Assembly: GCA_041627895.1 (NCBI GenBank)
Contig: JBFKQC010000001.1
Location: 78,740-142,739, forward strand
Direction: 5' to 3'
DNA: 64,000 nt
Source: JBFKQC01 sp041627895
Lineage (GTDB): Bacteria; Pseudomonadota; Alphaproteobacteria; Rhodobacterales; Rhodobacteraceae
The notes beneath the pieces are model-generated. The model was not told where the DNA came from, searched no databases, and saw nothing but the letters and a program-made list of their open reading frames with translations. Positions within the stretch are counted from its first letter, which is position 1, and each line of letters opens with the position of its first letter. Of this stretch, positions 1 to 8,280 are shown in pieces. A program made the translations under genes and the position numbers.

Positions 1-1
1 C

Positions 2-550
2 GAGATCACGGTGAACATGGTGCTGAACAACCGCTACGTCGAGCTGATCAGCGAGGGCTTCGACATGGCCGTCAGGATCGGCGAGCTGGAGGATTCCACG
101 CTGCGCGCCCGCAAGCTGACCGAGACCACCAAGAAGATGATCGGTTCGCCCGCCTATTTCCAGAAATACGGCCGGCCGATGAAGATCGACGACCTGAACG
201 AACACAAGCTTCTGCACTATTCCAGCCAGTCCTCGGGCAATGTCTGGAAGCTGACCGCGCCGTCGGGCGAAAAGCGCCAGGTGCGCACCGCCGGCTGGCT
301 TTCGGTCAACGACGGGCAGTCGCTGCTTAACGCCGCGATCAGCGGGCTCGGCATCGCCTATCTGCCCAGCTTCCTTTACGCCGACGCGCTGGATCAGGGG
401 CTGGTCGAAGAGGCGATCCCCGAACTTCCGATCGAGACCCAGGGCATCTATGCGGTCTATCCGCCGGGCCGCTTCACCCAGCCCAAGGTGCGCGCCTTCA
501 TCGACTTCCTGGTGCACCATTTCGCCGACAAGGGGCCCGACGCCTGGTAA
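2..550 (+). CDS. LysR-type transcriptional regulator, C-terminal part (5' truncated by window edge)
   Basis: The frame is already open at the first bases of the window and ends in TAA at 548-550, so the N-terminal winged helix-turn-helix lies outside. About 182 residues remain and read as the C-terminal effector-binding (periplasmic-binding-like) domain of a LysR regulator: GFDMAVRIGELEDSTLRARKL is the usual segment after the first crossover, and the stretch around SGLGIAYLPSFL is the typical second lobe. It would bind a small ligand and regulate neighbouring or divergent genes, which are not visible here. The family is clear; the ligand is not predictable. Confidence 0.9.
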   Translation, partial: EITVNMVLNNRYVELISEGFDMAVRIGELEDSTLRARKLTETTKKMIGSPAYFQKYGRPMKIDDLNEHKLLHYSSQSSGNVWKLTAPSGEKRQVRTAGWLSVNDGQSLLNAAISGLGIAYLPSFLYADALDQGLVEEAIPELPIETQGIYAVYPPGRFTQPKVRAFIDFLVHHFADKGPDAW

Positions 551-577
551 CGCCGGCGCCGCGGCAATCCTGATGTG

Positions 578-1516
578 CTATTGGGTCGAGGTGAGGATCG
601 CCTCGACCCGTCTGTTTTGCGTGCGCCCCTCGGGCGTCAGGTTGCTGGCGCGCGGTGCGAGATAGCCGACGCCGTCGGCGCTGATCTGCGCCGGGTCGAT
701 GCCGTGCCGTTCGACCAGACGGCTGGCCACGGCCGCGGCACGACGCTTGGACAGCGCGATGTTGGCATCCAGCGCACCCTCGGCGTCGGTGTGCCCGACC
801 AGCGTCACCCGCCGGTCAGGATGCGCCTTCAGGTAGTCGGCAAGTCCGGTCAGCGAGGCAAAGCCCTCGTCGCCCAGTTCCGACGACCCGGTCTTGAAAT
901 ACAGATCGTCGAGCGTCGCGTGCCCCTTCGCCTCCAGCTGCTCGCCGACCGGGCCGCTATCGGCAAGCGGCAGCGTCGGTGTCGGCGCCTTGGTGGCGGC
1001 GGTGATCGCGACGCTGGCCTCGGGCGCGCCGACGCGGGTGAGCTGCACGAAGCCGGCATTGGCGCTGCGGCTGACGATCAGGCTGACGTATTCCGGCCCG
1101 TCCTCGGTCACGCGCTTGCCGCTGAAATAGCGGTAGTCGCCCAGGTTGACGTGCATTTCAGGCTCGGGCAGCACGTCGATCTGATAGCGAAAGTCGAACC
1201 CGCCGCAGGCATCGGCCTCGCATTCGAACAACGTCTCGTAGCCGGCGGCCTGCAACTGCTCGCGCAGGGGCGCCAGAAGCTGCAGCGTGGTCAGCCCGCC
1301 GCCGGTCACCCGCCAGGATTGCTTGCGGATCGCGCCCTCGGCGTTAAGCCCCTCGATCGGCCCTTCGAAGAACGGATCGGTGGGCAGGAAATGGCTGTCC
1401 TTCACCACGCTGAAATCGGCGATCGGCGTGGCGAAACCGGGGAAATCCAGCGTCAGCGCCCCCGCCGCCGCGGGCAGCGACAGGAACAGGCCGCATATGG
1501 CGCCCGTCGCTTTCAT
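578..1516 (-). CDS. OmpA-family outer-membrane/peptidoglycan-associated protein
   Basis: A 312-residue exported protein. I start it at the ATG at 1514-1516, which overlaps the upstream stop as ATGA and opens a signal peptide (MKATGAICGLFLSLPAAAGA). The last ~120 residues are an OmpA C-terminal domain: LYFKTGSSELGDEGFASL, then VTLVGHTDAEGALDANIALSKRRAAAV and GRTQNRRVE, the conserved peptidoglycan-binding pattern. The middle (~190 residues) is not recognised. It probably anchors the envelope to peptidoglycan. It is coupled to the AhpD-like gene upstream, with no obvious functional link. Confidence 0.85.
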   Translation of the reverse strand: MKATGAICGLFLSLPAAAGALTLDFPGFATPIADFSVVKDSHFLPTDPFFEGPIEGLNAEGAIRKQSWRVTGGGLTTLQLLAPLREQLQAAGYETLFECEADACGGFDFRYQIDVLPEPEMHVNLGDYRYFSGKRVTEDGPEYVSLIVSRSANAGFVQLTRVGAPEASVAITAATKAPTPTLPLADSGPVGEQLEAKGHATLDDLYFKTGSSELGDEGFASLTGLADYLKAHPDRRVTLVGHTDAEGALDANIALSKRRAAAVASRLVERHGIDPAQISADGVGYLAPRASNLTPEGRTQNRRVEAILTSTQ

Positions 1517-2091
1517 CGGCCGAGGGCGTGGTACTCTTCGTTCGGGCGCATGTCGACGGCCGAGGCGACGCGGTTCGACATGTTGAAGAACGCCGCGACG
1601 CTGGCAATGTCCCAGATGTCGCGGTCGCCGAAACCGGCATCGCGCAGCGCCTGCCGGTCCGGTTCCTCGATCGCCGCGCTGGACGTAGTCAGCTTTTCGG
1701 CGAAGGCCAGCATCGCGCGCCGGCGCGGGTCCAGATCGGCGGTGCGCCAGTTCATCACCATGCGCTCGCCCAGTTCCGGGTCGCCGCTTATCTGCCGGAC
1801 CGCCGCACCATGCGCGACCTGGCAATACCAGCAGCGGTTGACGGAACTGACCACCACCGCGATCATCTCGCGTTCCAGCTTGCTGAGCCCGCTCTCGCCC
1901 AGCATCACGTCGTTGTAGAGCGCGGTGAAGGCGTTCAGCTTGTCGATGTCGAAGGCATAGGCCCGCAGCACGTTCGGCACGAGACCCAGCTTTTCCCGGC
2001 AGATGTCGAAATACTTCTGCGTCTCGGGCGGCAGCGGGTCGACCATCGGCAGGTCGAGCGCGGTGGGCTGGTCGTTGGCTTTTCGGGACAT
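1513..2091 (-). CDS. AhpD-like peroxidase-related carboxymuconolactone decarboxylase family protein
   Basis: A 192-residue cytoplasmic protein of the uncharacterised peroxidase-related branch of the CMD/AhpD superfamily. The redox centre is seen as LEREMIAVVVSSVNRCWYC followed by VAHG, giving the E...CxxC...H arrangement of AhpD, where the cysteines reduce peroxide or a partner. The chosen start, MSRKANDQ, gives the family's usual length; an in-frame upstream extension to 2241 is arginine- and proline-rich and overlaps the GNAT gene, so I reject it. Its stop overlaps the start of the OmpA-like gene (ATGA), suggesting cotranscription. Confidence 0.85.
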   Translation of the reverse strand: MSRKANDQPTALDLPMVDPLPPETQKYFDICREKLGLVPNVLRAYAFDIDKLNAFTALYNDVMLGESGLSKLEREMIAVVVSSVNRCWYCQVAHGAAVRQISGDPELGERMVMNWRTADLDPRRRAMLAFAEKLTTSSAAIEEPDRQALRDAGFGDRDIWDIASVAAFFNMSNRVASAVDMRPNEEYHALGR

Positions 2092-2114
2092 CGCTGCTCC
2101 GGGCGTGTGGCGCC

Positions 2115-2834
2115 CTACTTTATTCGGTAGTGGTAGTGTCCCACAACCTGCATGCCTAAGGAAGCGTAGAGCGCATTGGCCGGCGCGTTGTCGCGGGTGA
2201 CGGCGAGCGTCAGATGCGCCGCGCCCCGGCGCCCGGCCCAATGCGCCGCTGCGCGCAGGATGTTGGCGCCCACGCCGCTGCGACGCAGCGCAGGCGCGAC
2301 CTCGATGGCGTGGATCATCGCGATGTCGCCGTCGAGCGCGACAAAGGCTGCCCCCGCAGGCTGGTCCCTGTGACGCGCCAGGATCGCGGTCTTCGGGTCT
2401 TCGGCGCGGTCCATGACCGCCAGACGCGCGGCGCCGATGCCGCCCGCCGCCCAGAGATCGGCCATGATCGCCAGCGGCGGCCAGATATCGAACGCCGAGA
2501 CCGGGCGCAGCGGTTCCGCGGTCAGCCGGCCCGTCGCGACCGCGTAAAGCAGGACAGGGTCCTTGACCCGGTAGCCTGCCGCGGCCAGCAGGTCGTCAAG
2601 CACCCCGTCGCCGGGGCGGATCATGAAAAGCCTGGGCTGCCCCAGGTCGGCCATCGCCGCCTCGGCCGCCGGCAGGTCGGCCGCCGTCACCGGCGCTTCC
2701 GCCGTGGCCGCGGCCACGCGCTGGCCGCCGCCCCGGCCCTCGCGGATCGTCCAGGGGCCCAGGTGCCGGGTCCGCGCGGGCGGCCAGGTCGCCTCGACCA
2801 CGCCGATCAGCCGGTCGCGGCCGGGAAGCGTCAC
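2115..2834 (-). CDS. GNAT family N-acetyltransferase
   Basis: A 239-residue protein whose C-terminal half is a GNAT fold. The sequence AIEVAPALRRSGVGANILRAAAHWA is the acetyl-CoA pyrophosphate-binding loop (R/Q-x-x-G-x-G/A), and LTLAVTRDNAPANALYASLGMQ is the usual motif B. The N-terminal ~110 residues look like a degenerate second GNAT half. The substrate is unknown. It begins inside the stop of the upstream CinA-like gene (ATGA at 2831-2834), so the two are translationally coupled; TruB-like or CinA coupling gives no substrate clue. Confidence 0.8.
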   Translation of the reverse strand: MTLPGRDRLIGVVEATWPPARTRHLGPWTIREGRGGGQRVAAATAEAPVTAADLPAAEAAMADLGQPRLFMIRPGDGVLDDLLAAAGYRVKDPVLLYAVATGRLTAEPLRPVSAFDIWPPLAIMADLWAAGGIGAARLAVMDRAEDPKTAILARHRDQPAGAAFVALDGDIAMIHAIEVAPALRRSGVGANILRAAAHWAGRRGAAHLTLAVTRDNAPANALYASLGMQVVGHYHYRIK

Positions 2835-3562
2835 GACCGGGCGTCCGGCAGTTTGGCGCGCAGCGCCGCTGCGGCCGCGGCAACCGCGTCGCCGTCGCTG
2901 CCCCGGATCACCACGTTCGCGCCGAAGCGGCCGTTCATGTTGAACGGATAGGACCCCAGCGACAGCTCGGGATGCGCCGCGGCGACCTCGCCGAGCGCCC
3001 CGGCGATCTCGCCTTCGGGCATCTCGATCAGCAGCGTCTCCGAGACCAGCGGCGCGCCGCCGGCAAGCCGCGGCAACAGACCCGCGACCATCGCCTGAAA
3101 GATCGCCGGCACCCCGGCCATGACGTGCACGTTGCCCAGGCTGAAGCCCGGCGCCGCGCTGATCGGGTTCTCGATCAGTTCCGCGCCATCGGGCACCCGC
3201 GCCATGCGCAGCCGCGCCTCGTTCATCTCGATCCCCTGCCGGTCGTAATGCGCCTTCAGGATCGCCAGCGCATCCTCGCGCACCCCGATCGCCGCGCCCA
3301 TGGCCTCGGCGATGCTATCGGCGGTGATGTCGTCATGCGTCGGACCGATGCCGCCCGAGGTGAAGACATGGGCAAAGGCGCCGCCAAGCGCCCGTACCGC
3401 CGCCACGATGGCCGCGCGGTCGTCGCTGACCACGCGCACCTCTTTCAGGTCGATCCCGACCCTGGCCAGTTCGCCCGCAAGGTGGTGCATGTTCGCATCG
3501 CGGGTCCGGCCCGAGAGGATCTCGTCGCCGATCACCAGCATCGCGGCGGTTGGGTTTGGCAT
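2831..3562 (-). CDS. competence/damage-inducible CinA-like molybdopterin-binding domain protein
   Basis: A 243-residue protein matching the N-terminal (MoCF/molybdopterin-binding) half of CinA, without the C-terminal nicotinamide-nucleotide deamidase domain, as in many alphaproteobacteria. Visible motifs are MLVIGDEILSGRTRDANMHHLA at the start, VFTSGGIGPTHDDIT near residue 70 and the closing SYPFNMNGRFGANVVIRG. Proteins with this domain alone have been linked to ADP-ribose pyrophosphatase-type activity, but the role here is unproven. It is first of a two-gene unit with the GNAT. Confidence 0.85.
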   Translation of the reverse strand: MPNPTAAMLVIGDEILSGRTRDANMHHLAGELARVGIDLKEVRVVSDDRAAIVAAVRALGGAFAHVFTSGGIGPTHDDITADSIAEAMGAAIGVREDALAILKAHYDRQGIEMNEARLRMARVPDGAELIENPISAAPGFSLGNVHVMAGVPAIFQAMVAGLLPRLAGGAPLVSETLLIEMPEGEIAGALGEVAAAHPELSLGSYPFNMNGRFGANVVIRGSDGDAVAAAAAALRAKLPDARS

Positions 3563-3608
3563 CTGCGCCTCCTTGTCCGGCCCGTTGCAGCGGTATAGGT
3601 CGCTGCCG

Positions 3609-4319
3609 ATGCGCTTTCAAACCCCCCTCGTGCCCGCCCGCCTGGTCCGGCGCTACAAGCGGTTCCTGTCCGACATGGTGCTCGAGGCCGACGGCCGCGC
3701 GGTCGTCGCGCATTGCCCGAACCCCGGCTCGATGACAGGTCTGGCGGAACCGGGCCTGCGCTGCTGGCTGGAGCCGAACGACGACCCGAAGAAAAAGCTG
3801 AAATTCGGCTGGCGGCTGGTGGAACTGCCTGGCGGACACTGGTCGGGCATCGACACCGCCGTGCCGAACCGCGTGGTGCGCGAGGCGCTGAAGACGCGGC
3901 TTGTCGCAGAGCTGGCAGGCTATGGCACCGTGCGGGCCGAAGTGAACTATGGCGCGAAAAGCCGCGTCGATTTCCTGCTGACCGAACCCGGGCTGCCGGA
4001 CGCCTATGTCGAGGTCAAGAACGTGCATCTTCGCCGCGACGGCGACTGGGCAGAGTTCCCCGACAGCGTGACCGCCCGCGGTGCGCGCCACCTCGACGAG
4101 CTTTCCGCCATGGCCGCGGCCGGACACCGCGCCGTCATGCTCTACCTCGTGCAGCGCACCGACTGCGCCCGCTTTCGGCTGGCGGCCGATATCGACCCGG
4201 CCTATGCCGCGGCCTGCCGCGGTGCCCGGGACCGCGGGGTCGAGGCGATCTGCTACGGCACGACCGTTGACCCGCGCGGCGTCGACCTTGCCGGGCCGCT
4301 GCCGGTCGAGATCGCCTAG
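3609..4319 (+). CDS. sfsA: DNA/RNA nuclease SfsA (sugar fermentation stimulation protein)
   Basis: A 236-residue protein of normal SfsA length. Hallmarks are HCPNPGSMTGLAEPGLRCWLE near the N-terminus, NRVVREAL, and the restriction-endonuclease-like core AEVNYGAKSRVDFLL...AYVEVKNVHL, which carries the D and ExK catalytic-type residues. SfsA binds DNA non-specifically and has been reported as a nuclease; its cellular role is unclear. The start is the ATG at 3609; the longer in-frame reading from 3300 runs antisense through the CinA-like gene and is rejected. It is divergent from that gene and about 100 bp ahead of map. Confidence 0.9.
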   Translation: MRFQTPLVPARLVRRYKRFLSDMVLEADGRAVVAHCPNPGSMTGLAEPGLRCWLEPNDDPKKKLKFGWRLVELPGGHWSGIDTAVPNRVVREALKTRLVAELAGYGTVRAEVNYGAKSRVDFLLTEPGLPDAYVEVKNVHLRRDGDWAEFPDSVTARGARHLDELSAMAAAGHRAVMLYLVQRTDCARFRLAADIDPAYAAACRGARDRGVEAICYGTTVDPRGVDLAGPLPVEIA

Positions 4320-4420
4320 CCCGCGCTTGCTGTATGCGCCGACGCGGGGGGGCGGCCCGCTCTGGCCCTTTGGGCGGGGCTCCACTATGTAACGCCAAAG
4401 GCGAAAGCTGGAGATCGACA

Positions 4421-5233
4421 TTGGACGAGCGCAAGCGGGGCAGACTGACCAGGGACGGTATCCGCATCTACGAACCGGCGGATTTCGGGGGCATGCGCAA
4501 GGCCGGCCGGCTTGCTGCGGAAATCCTCGACGCCGTGGCACCGCTGGTGCAGGTCGGCCAGACCACGGGCGAACTCGACCGCTTCATCACCGAGACCGTC
4601 GAGGATGCCGGCGCGAAATCCGCGACCATCGGCTACAAGGGCTATCAGCACGCCAGCTGCATCAGCGTGAACCACGTCGTCTGCCACGGCATTCCGGGGC
4701 CGAAGGTGCTGAAGGAAGGCGATATCCTGAACATCGACGTCACCGTGATCGTCGACGGCTGGTACGGCGACACCAGCCGAATGTTCGTCGCAGGCAAGCT
4801 TTCCCGCAGGGCCGAGCGGCTGATCCAGGTGACGCACGACGCGCTGTTCCAGGGGATCGGGGCGGTCCGGCCCGGCAACACCTTCGGCGATATCGGCCAC
4901 GCCATCCAGAGCTTCGTCGAAAGCAACAGGATGTCGGTCGTGCGCGATTTCTGCGGCCACGGGCTGGGCCGCGTGTTCCACGCGCCCCCCAACGTGCTGC
5001 ACTATGGCCGCCCCGGCACCGGCGCGACGCTGGAAGAGGGCATGTTCTTCACCATCGAGCCGATGGTGAACCTCGGGCGGCCCGAGACCAAGGTGCTGGC
5101 CGACGACTGGACCGCCGTGACCCGCGACAAGTCGCTTTCGGCGCAGTTCGAGCATTCGGTGGGCGTGACGGCGGCGGGGTACGAGCTGTTCACCCTGTCG
5201 CCCGCGCAGAAGTTCCACCCGACCTGGGAATAG
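4421..5233 (+). CDS. map: type I methionine aminopeptidase
   Basis: Removes the initiator methionine from nascent proteins. All five metal ligands are visible in context: NIDVTVIVDGWYGDTSRMF (two Asp), FCGHGLGRVFH (His), FFTIEPMV (Glu) and SAQFEHSV (Glu). I start it at the TTG at 4421 because GGAG lies 7-8 bases upstream and the product then begins MDERKRGRLTRDGIRIYEP, as in relatives (270 residues); the ATG-type start 87 bases upstream gives an unrelated arginine-rich leader. It follows sfsA with a ~100 bp gap, so it may share its promoter. Confidence 0.93.
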   Translation: MDERKRGRLTRDGIRIYEPADFGGMRKAGRLAAEILDAVAPLVQVGQTTGELDRFITETVEDAGAKSATIGYKGYQHASCISVNHVVCHGIPGPKVLKEGDILNIDVTVIVDGWYGDTSRMFVAGKLSRRAERLIQVTHDALFQGIGAVRPGNTFGDIGHAIQSFVESNRMSVVRDFCGHGLGRVFHAPPNVLHYGRPGTGATLEEGMFFTIEPMVNLGRPETKVLADDWTAVTRDKSLSAQFEHSVGVTAAGYELFTLSPAQKFHPTWE

Positions 5234-5263
5234 ACCGCCCGCGGCCTGGGTATCCATGCTAGG

Positions 5264-5291
5264 CTTGGTCGCGTTACGGACGGCGACCAAG
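5264..5291 (+). promoter_or_regulatory. hairpin overlapping the ribosome binding site of the MBL-fold gene
   Basis: CTTGGTCGC (5264-5272) and GCGACCAAG (5283-5291) form a perfect 9-bp stem with a 10-base loop. The 3' arm ends in the AAGG of the likely Shine-Dalgarno (AAGGTG, 5289-5294) of the gene starting at 5300. The hairpin could act as a map terminator, though it lacks a T-tract, or mask the ribosome binding site. This is inference from base-pairing only. Confidence 0.4.
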
Positions 5292-5299
5292 GTGATTTC

Positions 5300-6634
5300 A
5301 TGGCGACGAAATTCAGCACCCGCAAGACGCAGCGCTTCTATTACAGGCTGAACGGCGGCGACGAGGACAGCTATGTTCTGATCTACGGCGACGAGGTCGA
5401 CGTGACGCCCGGCGCGTCCTTCAAGGGTGCCGGGTTCGCCAGGGCCGCGTACCGCGGGCGCAGCGGCGCGATCAGGAAGTACCGGATCGGCGGGGCCGAT
5501 CGGCCGGATGTCGGCGACGACCGGACGCTTGAGATGTACTTCCTCGATGTCGGCCAGGGCGACGCGGCGTTCATCGTCACTCCGAACGGCACCACGATCC
5601 TGGTCGATGGCGGCATCAGGCGCACCACGACCACGGATTTCCTGGTCTGGAAGTACCGGCTCGACGATCCGGCCAACGCGCTGACGATCGATCACCTGAT
5701 CCTGAGCCACGCCGATTCGGATCACGTGATCGGCCTGATCCCGCTGCTGATGCATCCGCGGATCAGCGTCAATCATGTCTGGCACAACGGCATCGGGCTG
5801 TTCGACTCGGGCTTCGACACGCCGCTGGGTGACGTTGCGAATGACAGGCTGACGACGCTGCATTCGTCGCTCGCCGATCTCGCCGGGCTCGACCTGACCG
5901 AGACGTTCAGGGACTGGACCGACGCCGTCGCGCATCAGGGCGCCGGCTATCAGGCGCTGTCGCGCGCCGACGCGGTGCTGGATGTGGGCGACCCGGCGGT
6001 GCGGCTGGAAATCGTCGGGCCGGTGCGGAACGCCGACGGCACGCTCGACTGGCTGAAGGACAAGTCGCACACGATCAACGGCCATTCGCTGACCTTCCGG
6101 CTGGTGCACGACCATGTGCGGGTGATGTTTTCCGGCGACATGAACGTCGAGGGCGGCAGGTTGCTGATGGCGCAGCCCGGCGCGGCGCTGGCGCTGGATT
6201 CGCACGTCTTCAAGTCACCGCATCACGGCAGCCACGAGTTCCACCAGCCCTACCTGAACGCGGTGCGCCCGCTGGTCACGGTGGTGTCCTCGGGCGACAG
6301 CCCGGATCACGGCCATCCGCGCGCGGCGTTCCTCGGCGGGATCGGCCGGGCCGGGCGGTCGGACGATCACCTGATCTTCTCGACAGAGATCGCGGCGACC
6401 TTCCTCGATGCCGATGACGAGGGGCCGCCGCCGCAGGTCGATCCCGAGACCGACCCCGAATTGATGTTCGCCACTTCGGCGCTGAACCGCGACGCGCGGC
6501 GGCGGTTCAAGCAGGCGCTGCCCGGGATCATCAACGTGCGCTCGAACGGGCGCGAAATCTTCGCCGCCCGGCGGGTGCAGGCGGGGTACCAGTGGGAATC
6601 CTACGCGCCCATCGATGTGACCGATTTCCCGTGA
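5300..6634 (+). CDS. ComEC-like metallo-beta-lactamase-fold hydrolase
   Basis: A 444-residue soluble protein. Residues ~75-340 are a metallo-beta-lactamase fold of the ComEC/Rec2 C-terminal type: MYFLDVGQGDAAFIVTPNG, LILSHADSDHVIGL (HxDxDH), VMFSGDMNVEGG and KSPHHGSHEF. ComEC-family domains of this kind cut DNA or related phosphodiesters. The ~70-residue N-terminal part and the ~100-residue C-terminal tail are not recognised, and there are no membrane segments, so this is not the DNA-uptake channel itself. It stands alone between map and a convergent short reading frame. Stand-alone proteins of this type sometimes sit in anti-phage loci, but no partner is present here. Confidence 0.8.
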   Translation: MATKFSTRKTQRFYYRLNGGDEDSYVLIYGDEVDVTPGASFKGAGFARAAYRGRSGAIRKYRIGGADRPDVGDDRTLEMYFLDVGQGDAAFIVTPNGTTILVDGGIRRTTTTDFLVWKYRLDDPANALTIDHLILSHADSDHVIGLIPLLMHPRISVNHVWHNGIGLFDSGFDTPLGDVANDRLTTLHSSLADLAGLDLTETFRDWTDAVAHQGAGYQALSRADAVLDVGDPAVRLEIVGPVRNADGTLDWLKDKSHTINGHSLTFRLVHDHVRVMFSGDMNVEGGRLLMAQPGAALALDSHVFKSPHHGSHEFHQPYLNAVRPLVTVVSSGDSPDHGHPRAAFLGGIGRAGRSDDHLIFSTEIAATFLDADDEGPPPQVDPETDPELMFATSALNRDARRRFKQALPGIINVRSNGREIFAARRVQAGYQWESYAPIDVTDFP

Positions 6635-6811
6635 TCAGTCGGTATCGCGGCGCCGGTCCTCGCGCAGAAGCAACAGCAGCAGCGTCTCGCCGCCCGCCGG
6701 CGTGACCGCATCGCAGATCAGCAGCGGCGGGCGCCATGGCTTCGGCTCGGGCGCCGGAAGTGTCTCGGCCGTCCCGGGCCAGGACCGGATATCTGCAAGT
6801 GCGGCGATCAT
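6635..6811 (-). CDS. possible small hypothetical protein (58 residues)
   Basis: A short frame starting MIAALADIRSWPGTAE and ending RREDRRRDTD, directly tail-to-tail with the MBL gene (its stop begins the base after). No family is recognised. A run of six leucines precedes the charged tail. It could be real because coding continues with proline-rich composition and a start near GCCC...AAGG, but the evidence is weak. Confidence 0.3.
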   Translation of the reverse strand: MIAALADIRSWPGTAETLPAPEPKPWRPPLLICDAVTPAGGETLLLLLLREDRRRDTD

Positions 6812-6892
6812 GGGCGAAGGATAGCGCAGCGGGCGGCGATTGCGAAGGCCCGGATGCGCGCCCGCCGCGCCGCACGCAACGGCGCCGCAAAT

Positions 6893-6928
6893 CCAGTTAA
6901 CCGGATAACCGGTTATCCGGATTTCTGG
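6893..6928. promoter_or_regulatory. large palindrome in an AT-richer intergenic region
   Basis: Bases 6901-6920 read CCGGATAACCGGTTATCCGG, a perfect 20-base palindrome; matching CCAG and CTGG flanks extend the dyad imperfectly to 6893-6928. It lies in the 252-bp gap (6812-7063) between the small frame and the 3' end of the HAD gene, in a stretch poorer in GC than its surroundings (6890-7010). Such a long exact dyad suggests a protein-binding site; the binder is unknown. The rest of the gap shows no gene. Confidence 0.6.
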
Positions 6929-7063
6929 TAACGTATTGAAAAACAACGATGCTGTCGCGGAATTGCGTCAATTCTCCGTTCAGTTCCTAACGACCCGTAA
7001 ACGCCGCGGACGTCGGCTTTGGATGTCACCCAGCCCGGATCGTATGGCCAACCCACAGCAAGG

Positions 7064-7729
7064 TCACGGCCAAAGCCCCAGCAGCCCCGGCAGGTCGTCC
7101 ATCCGGTGAAACGGCACCGCAGCCTCGACGGCCAGGCGCGCGCCGTCATCGTGTTCGGCATAGCCGAAACAGCGCATCCCGGCGCGGCGGGCGGCAATGC
7201 AACCGGTGGGGCTGTCGTCGACCACCGCGCAGCGCCCCGGCGCAACGCCGAAATCCGCCGCGGCCTTCAGGAACAGCCCCGGGTCCGGCTTGGCCAGGCC
7301 GATCACATGCGCCGAATACAGACGGTCCTTCAGCCGGCGCCACAGGTCGGGTGTCTGGCCGAGCGTGATCTGCATCTTGCGCAGGCTGCCGTTCGAGCCG
7401 ACGCAATAGGGCAGCCCGGCGGCATCCAGCCTGTCCAGCACGCCGACGATCCCCGCAACCGGCGGCGTGCCCCCGGCGAGCGCCTCGTACATCTGCTCAT
7501 AGAAGCCCTCGACCCAGCCGGGCGGGATGTCGGCCCCCATCCCGGCCGCCGTTTCGCCCACCGCGCGCATCGTGCCGCCGACGAAGAGGCGCATGATCTC
7601 GTCCAGCTCCAGCGTCAGCCCGCGCGCGGCGAGATCGGCCTGCAACAGCCGGTTGGTGATCGGCTCGCTGTCGACCAGCACGCCGTCGCAATCGAAGATC
7701 ACCAGGTCGGGCGTCATCTGCCGTCCCAT
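7064..7729 (-). CDS. HAD-superfamily (beta-phosphoglucomutase/phosphatase-like) hydrolase
   Basis: A 221-residue HAD subfamily I enzyme. Motif I is LVIFDCDGVLVDSEP near residue 8, motif II is the serine in CVGSNGS, motif III the lysine in GLAKPDP, and motif IV CAVVDDSPTGC. It is a cytoplasmic phosphatase or phosphomutase acting on a phosphorylated sugar or similar; the substrate cannot be read. The ATG at 7729 overlaps the 3' end of rsmD by 16 bp; a second ATG at 7717 (MTPDLV) is also possible. It ends the rsmD operon. Confidence 0.88.
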   Translation of the reverse strand: MGRQMTPDLVIFDCDGVLVDSEPITNRLLQADLAARGLTLELDEIMRLFVGGTMRAVGETAAGMGADIPPGWVEGFYEQMYEALAGGTPPVAGIVGVLDRLDAAGLPYCVGSNGSLRKMQITLGQTPDLWRRLKDRLYSAHVIGLAKPDPGLFLKAAADFGVAPGRCAVVDDSPTGCIAARRAGMRCFGYAEHDDGARLAVEAAVPFHRMDDLPGLLGLWP

Positions 7730-8280
7730 CGCAGGAGCGTGACATGCGTGTCGCCCCAGCGGCGCTGGTCCAGAACCGCGAAGCCCGTCGGAGCGGCCTG
7801 CGCGGCGCTCTCTTCCCAGACCACCAGCGCGCCGGGCGCCAGCCAGCCGCCCGCCACGGCAGCGGACAGCGCGCGCTCGCCCAGCCCCTTGCCATAGGGC
7901 GGGTCGAGGAACACCAGCGTGAACGGCGCCGCGGGGCAGGGGCCGAGCCGCGCCGCGTCGCGGCGAAACAGCCGGGTCTGCCCGCCCGCCTGCATCAGCC
8001 CGGTATTTTCCCGGATCAGCGCCCGCGCCTTCGCGCCGTCGTCGACGAACACCACCTGCGCCGCGCCGCGCGACAGCGCCTCGAACCCGAGCGCGCCGGT
8101 TCCGGCGAAGAGATCCAGCACCCGCGCGCCGGTGATCGGGTCGCCGAACCGGCCCGAGGTCAGCACGTTGAAGATGCTCTCGCGTACCCGGTCGGCGGTC
8201 GGGCGCAGATGTGCCGCCGCGTCGCCCGCGCCGACCGAGGCGAGCCGCAGCCCGCGTTTCGCTCCGGCGACGATGCGCAT
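7714..8280 (-). CDS. rsmD: 16S rRNA (guanine966-N2)-methyltransferase
   Basis: A 188-residue SAM-dependent methyltransferase that modifies G966 of 16S rRNA. It starts MRIVAGAKRGLRL, keeps the family segment LRPTADRVRESIFN, the SAM-binding VLDLFAGTGALGFEALSRGA and the catalytic LVFLDPPYGKG (DPPY). Length is normal. It shares one base with the stop of the upstream ferredoxin reductase gene (TGATG at 8278-8282). Confidence 0.93.
   Translation of the reverse strand: MRIVAGAKRGLRLASVGAGDAAAHLRPTADRVRESIFNVLTSGRFGDPITGARVLDLFAGTGALGFEALSRGAAQVVFVDDGAKARALIRENTGLMQAGGQTRLFRRDAARLGPCPAAPFTLVFLDPPYGKGLGERALSAAVAGGWLAPGALVVWEESAAQAAPTGFAVLDQRRWGDTHVTLLRWDGR

Noticed and set aside
4385..6205. 606-codon open frame on the minus strand
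   Set aside because: Antisense to map and the MBL-fold gene; low-complexity Arg/Gln/Asp/Val composition and no motif.
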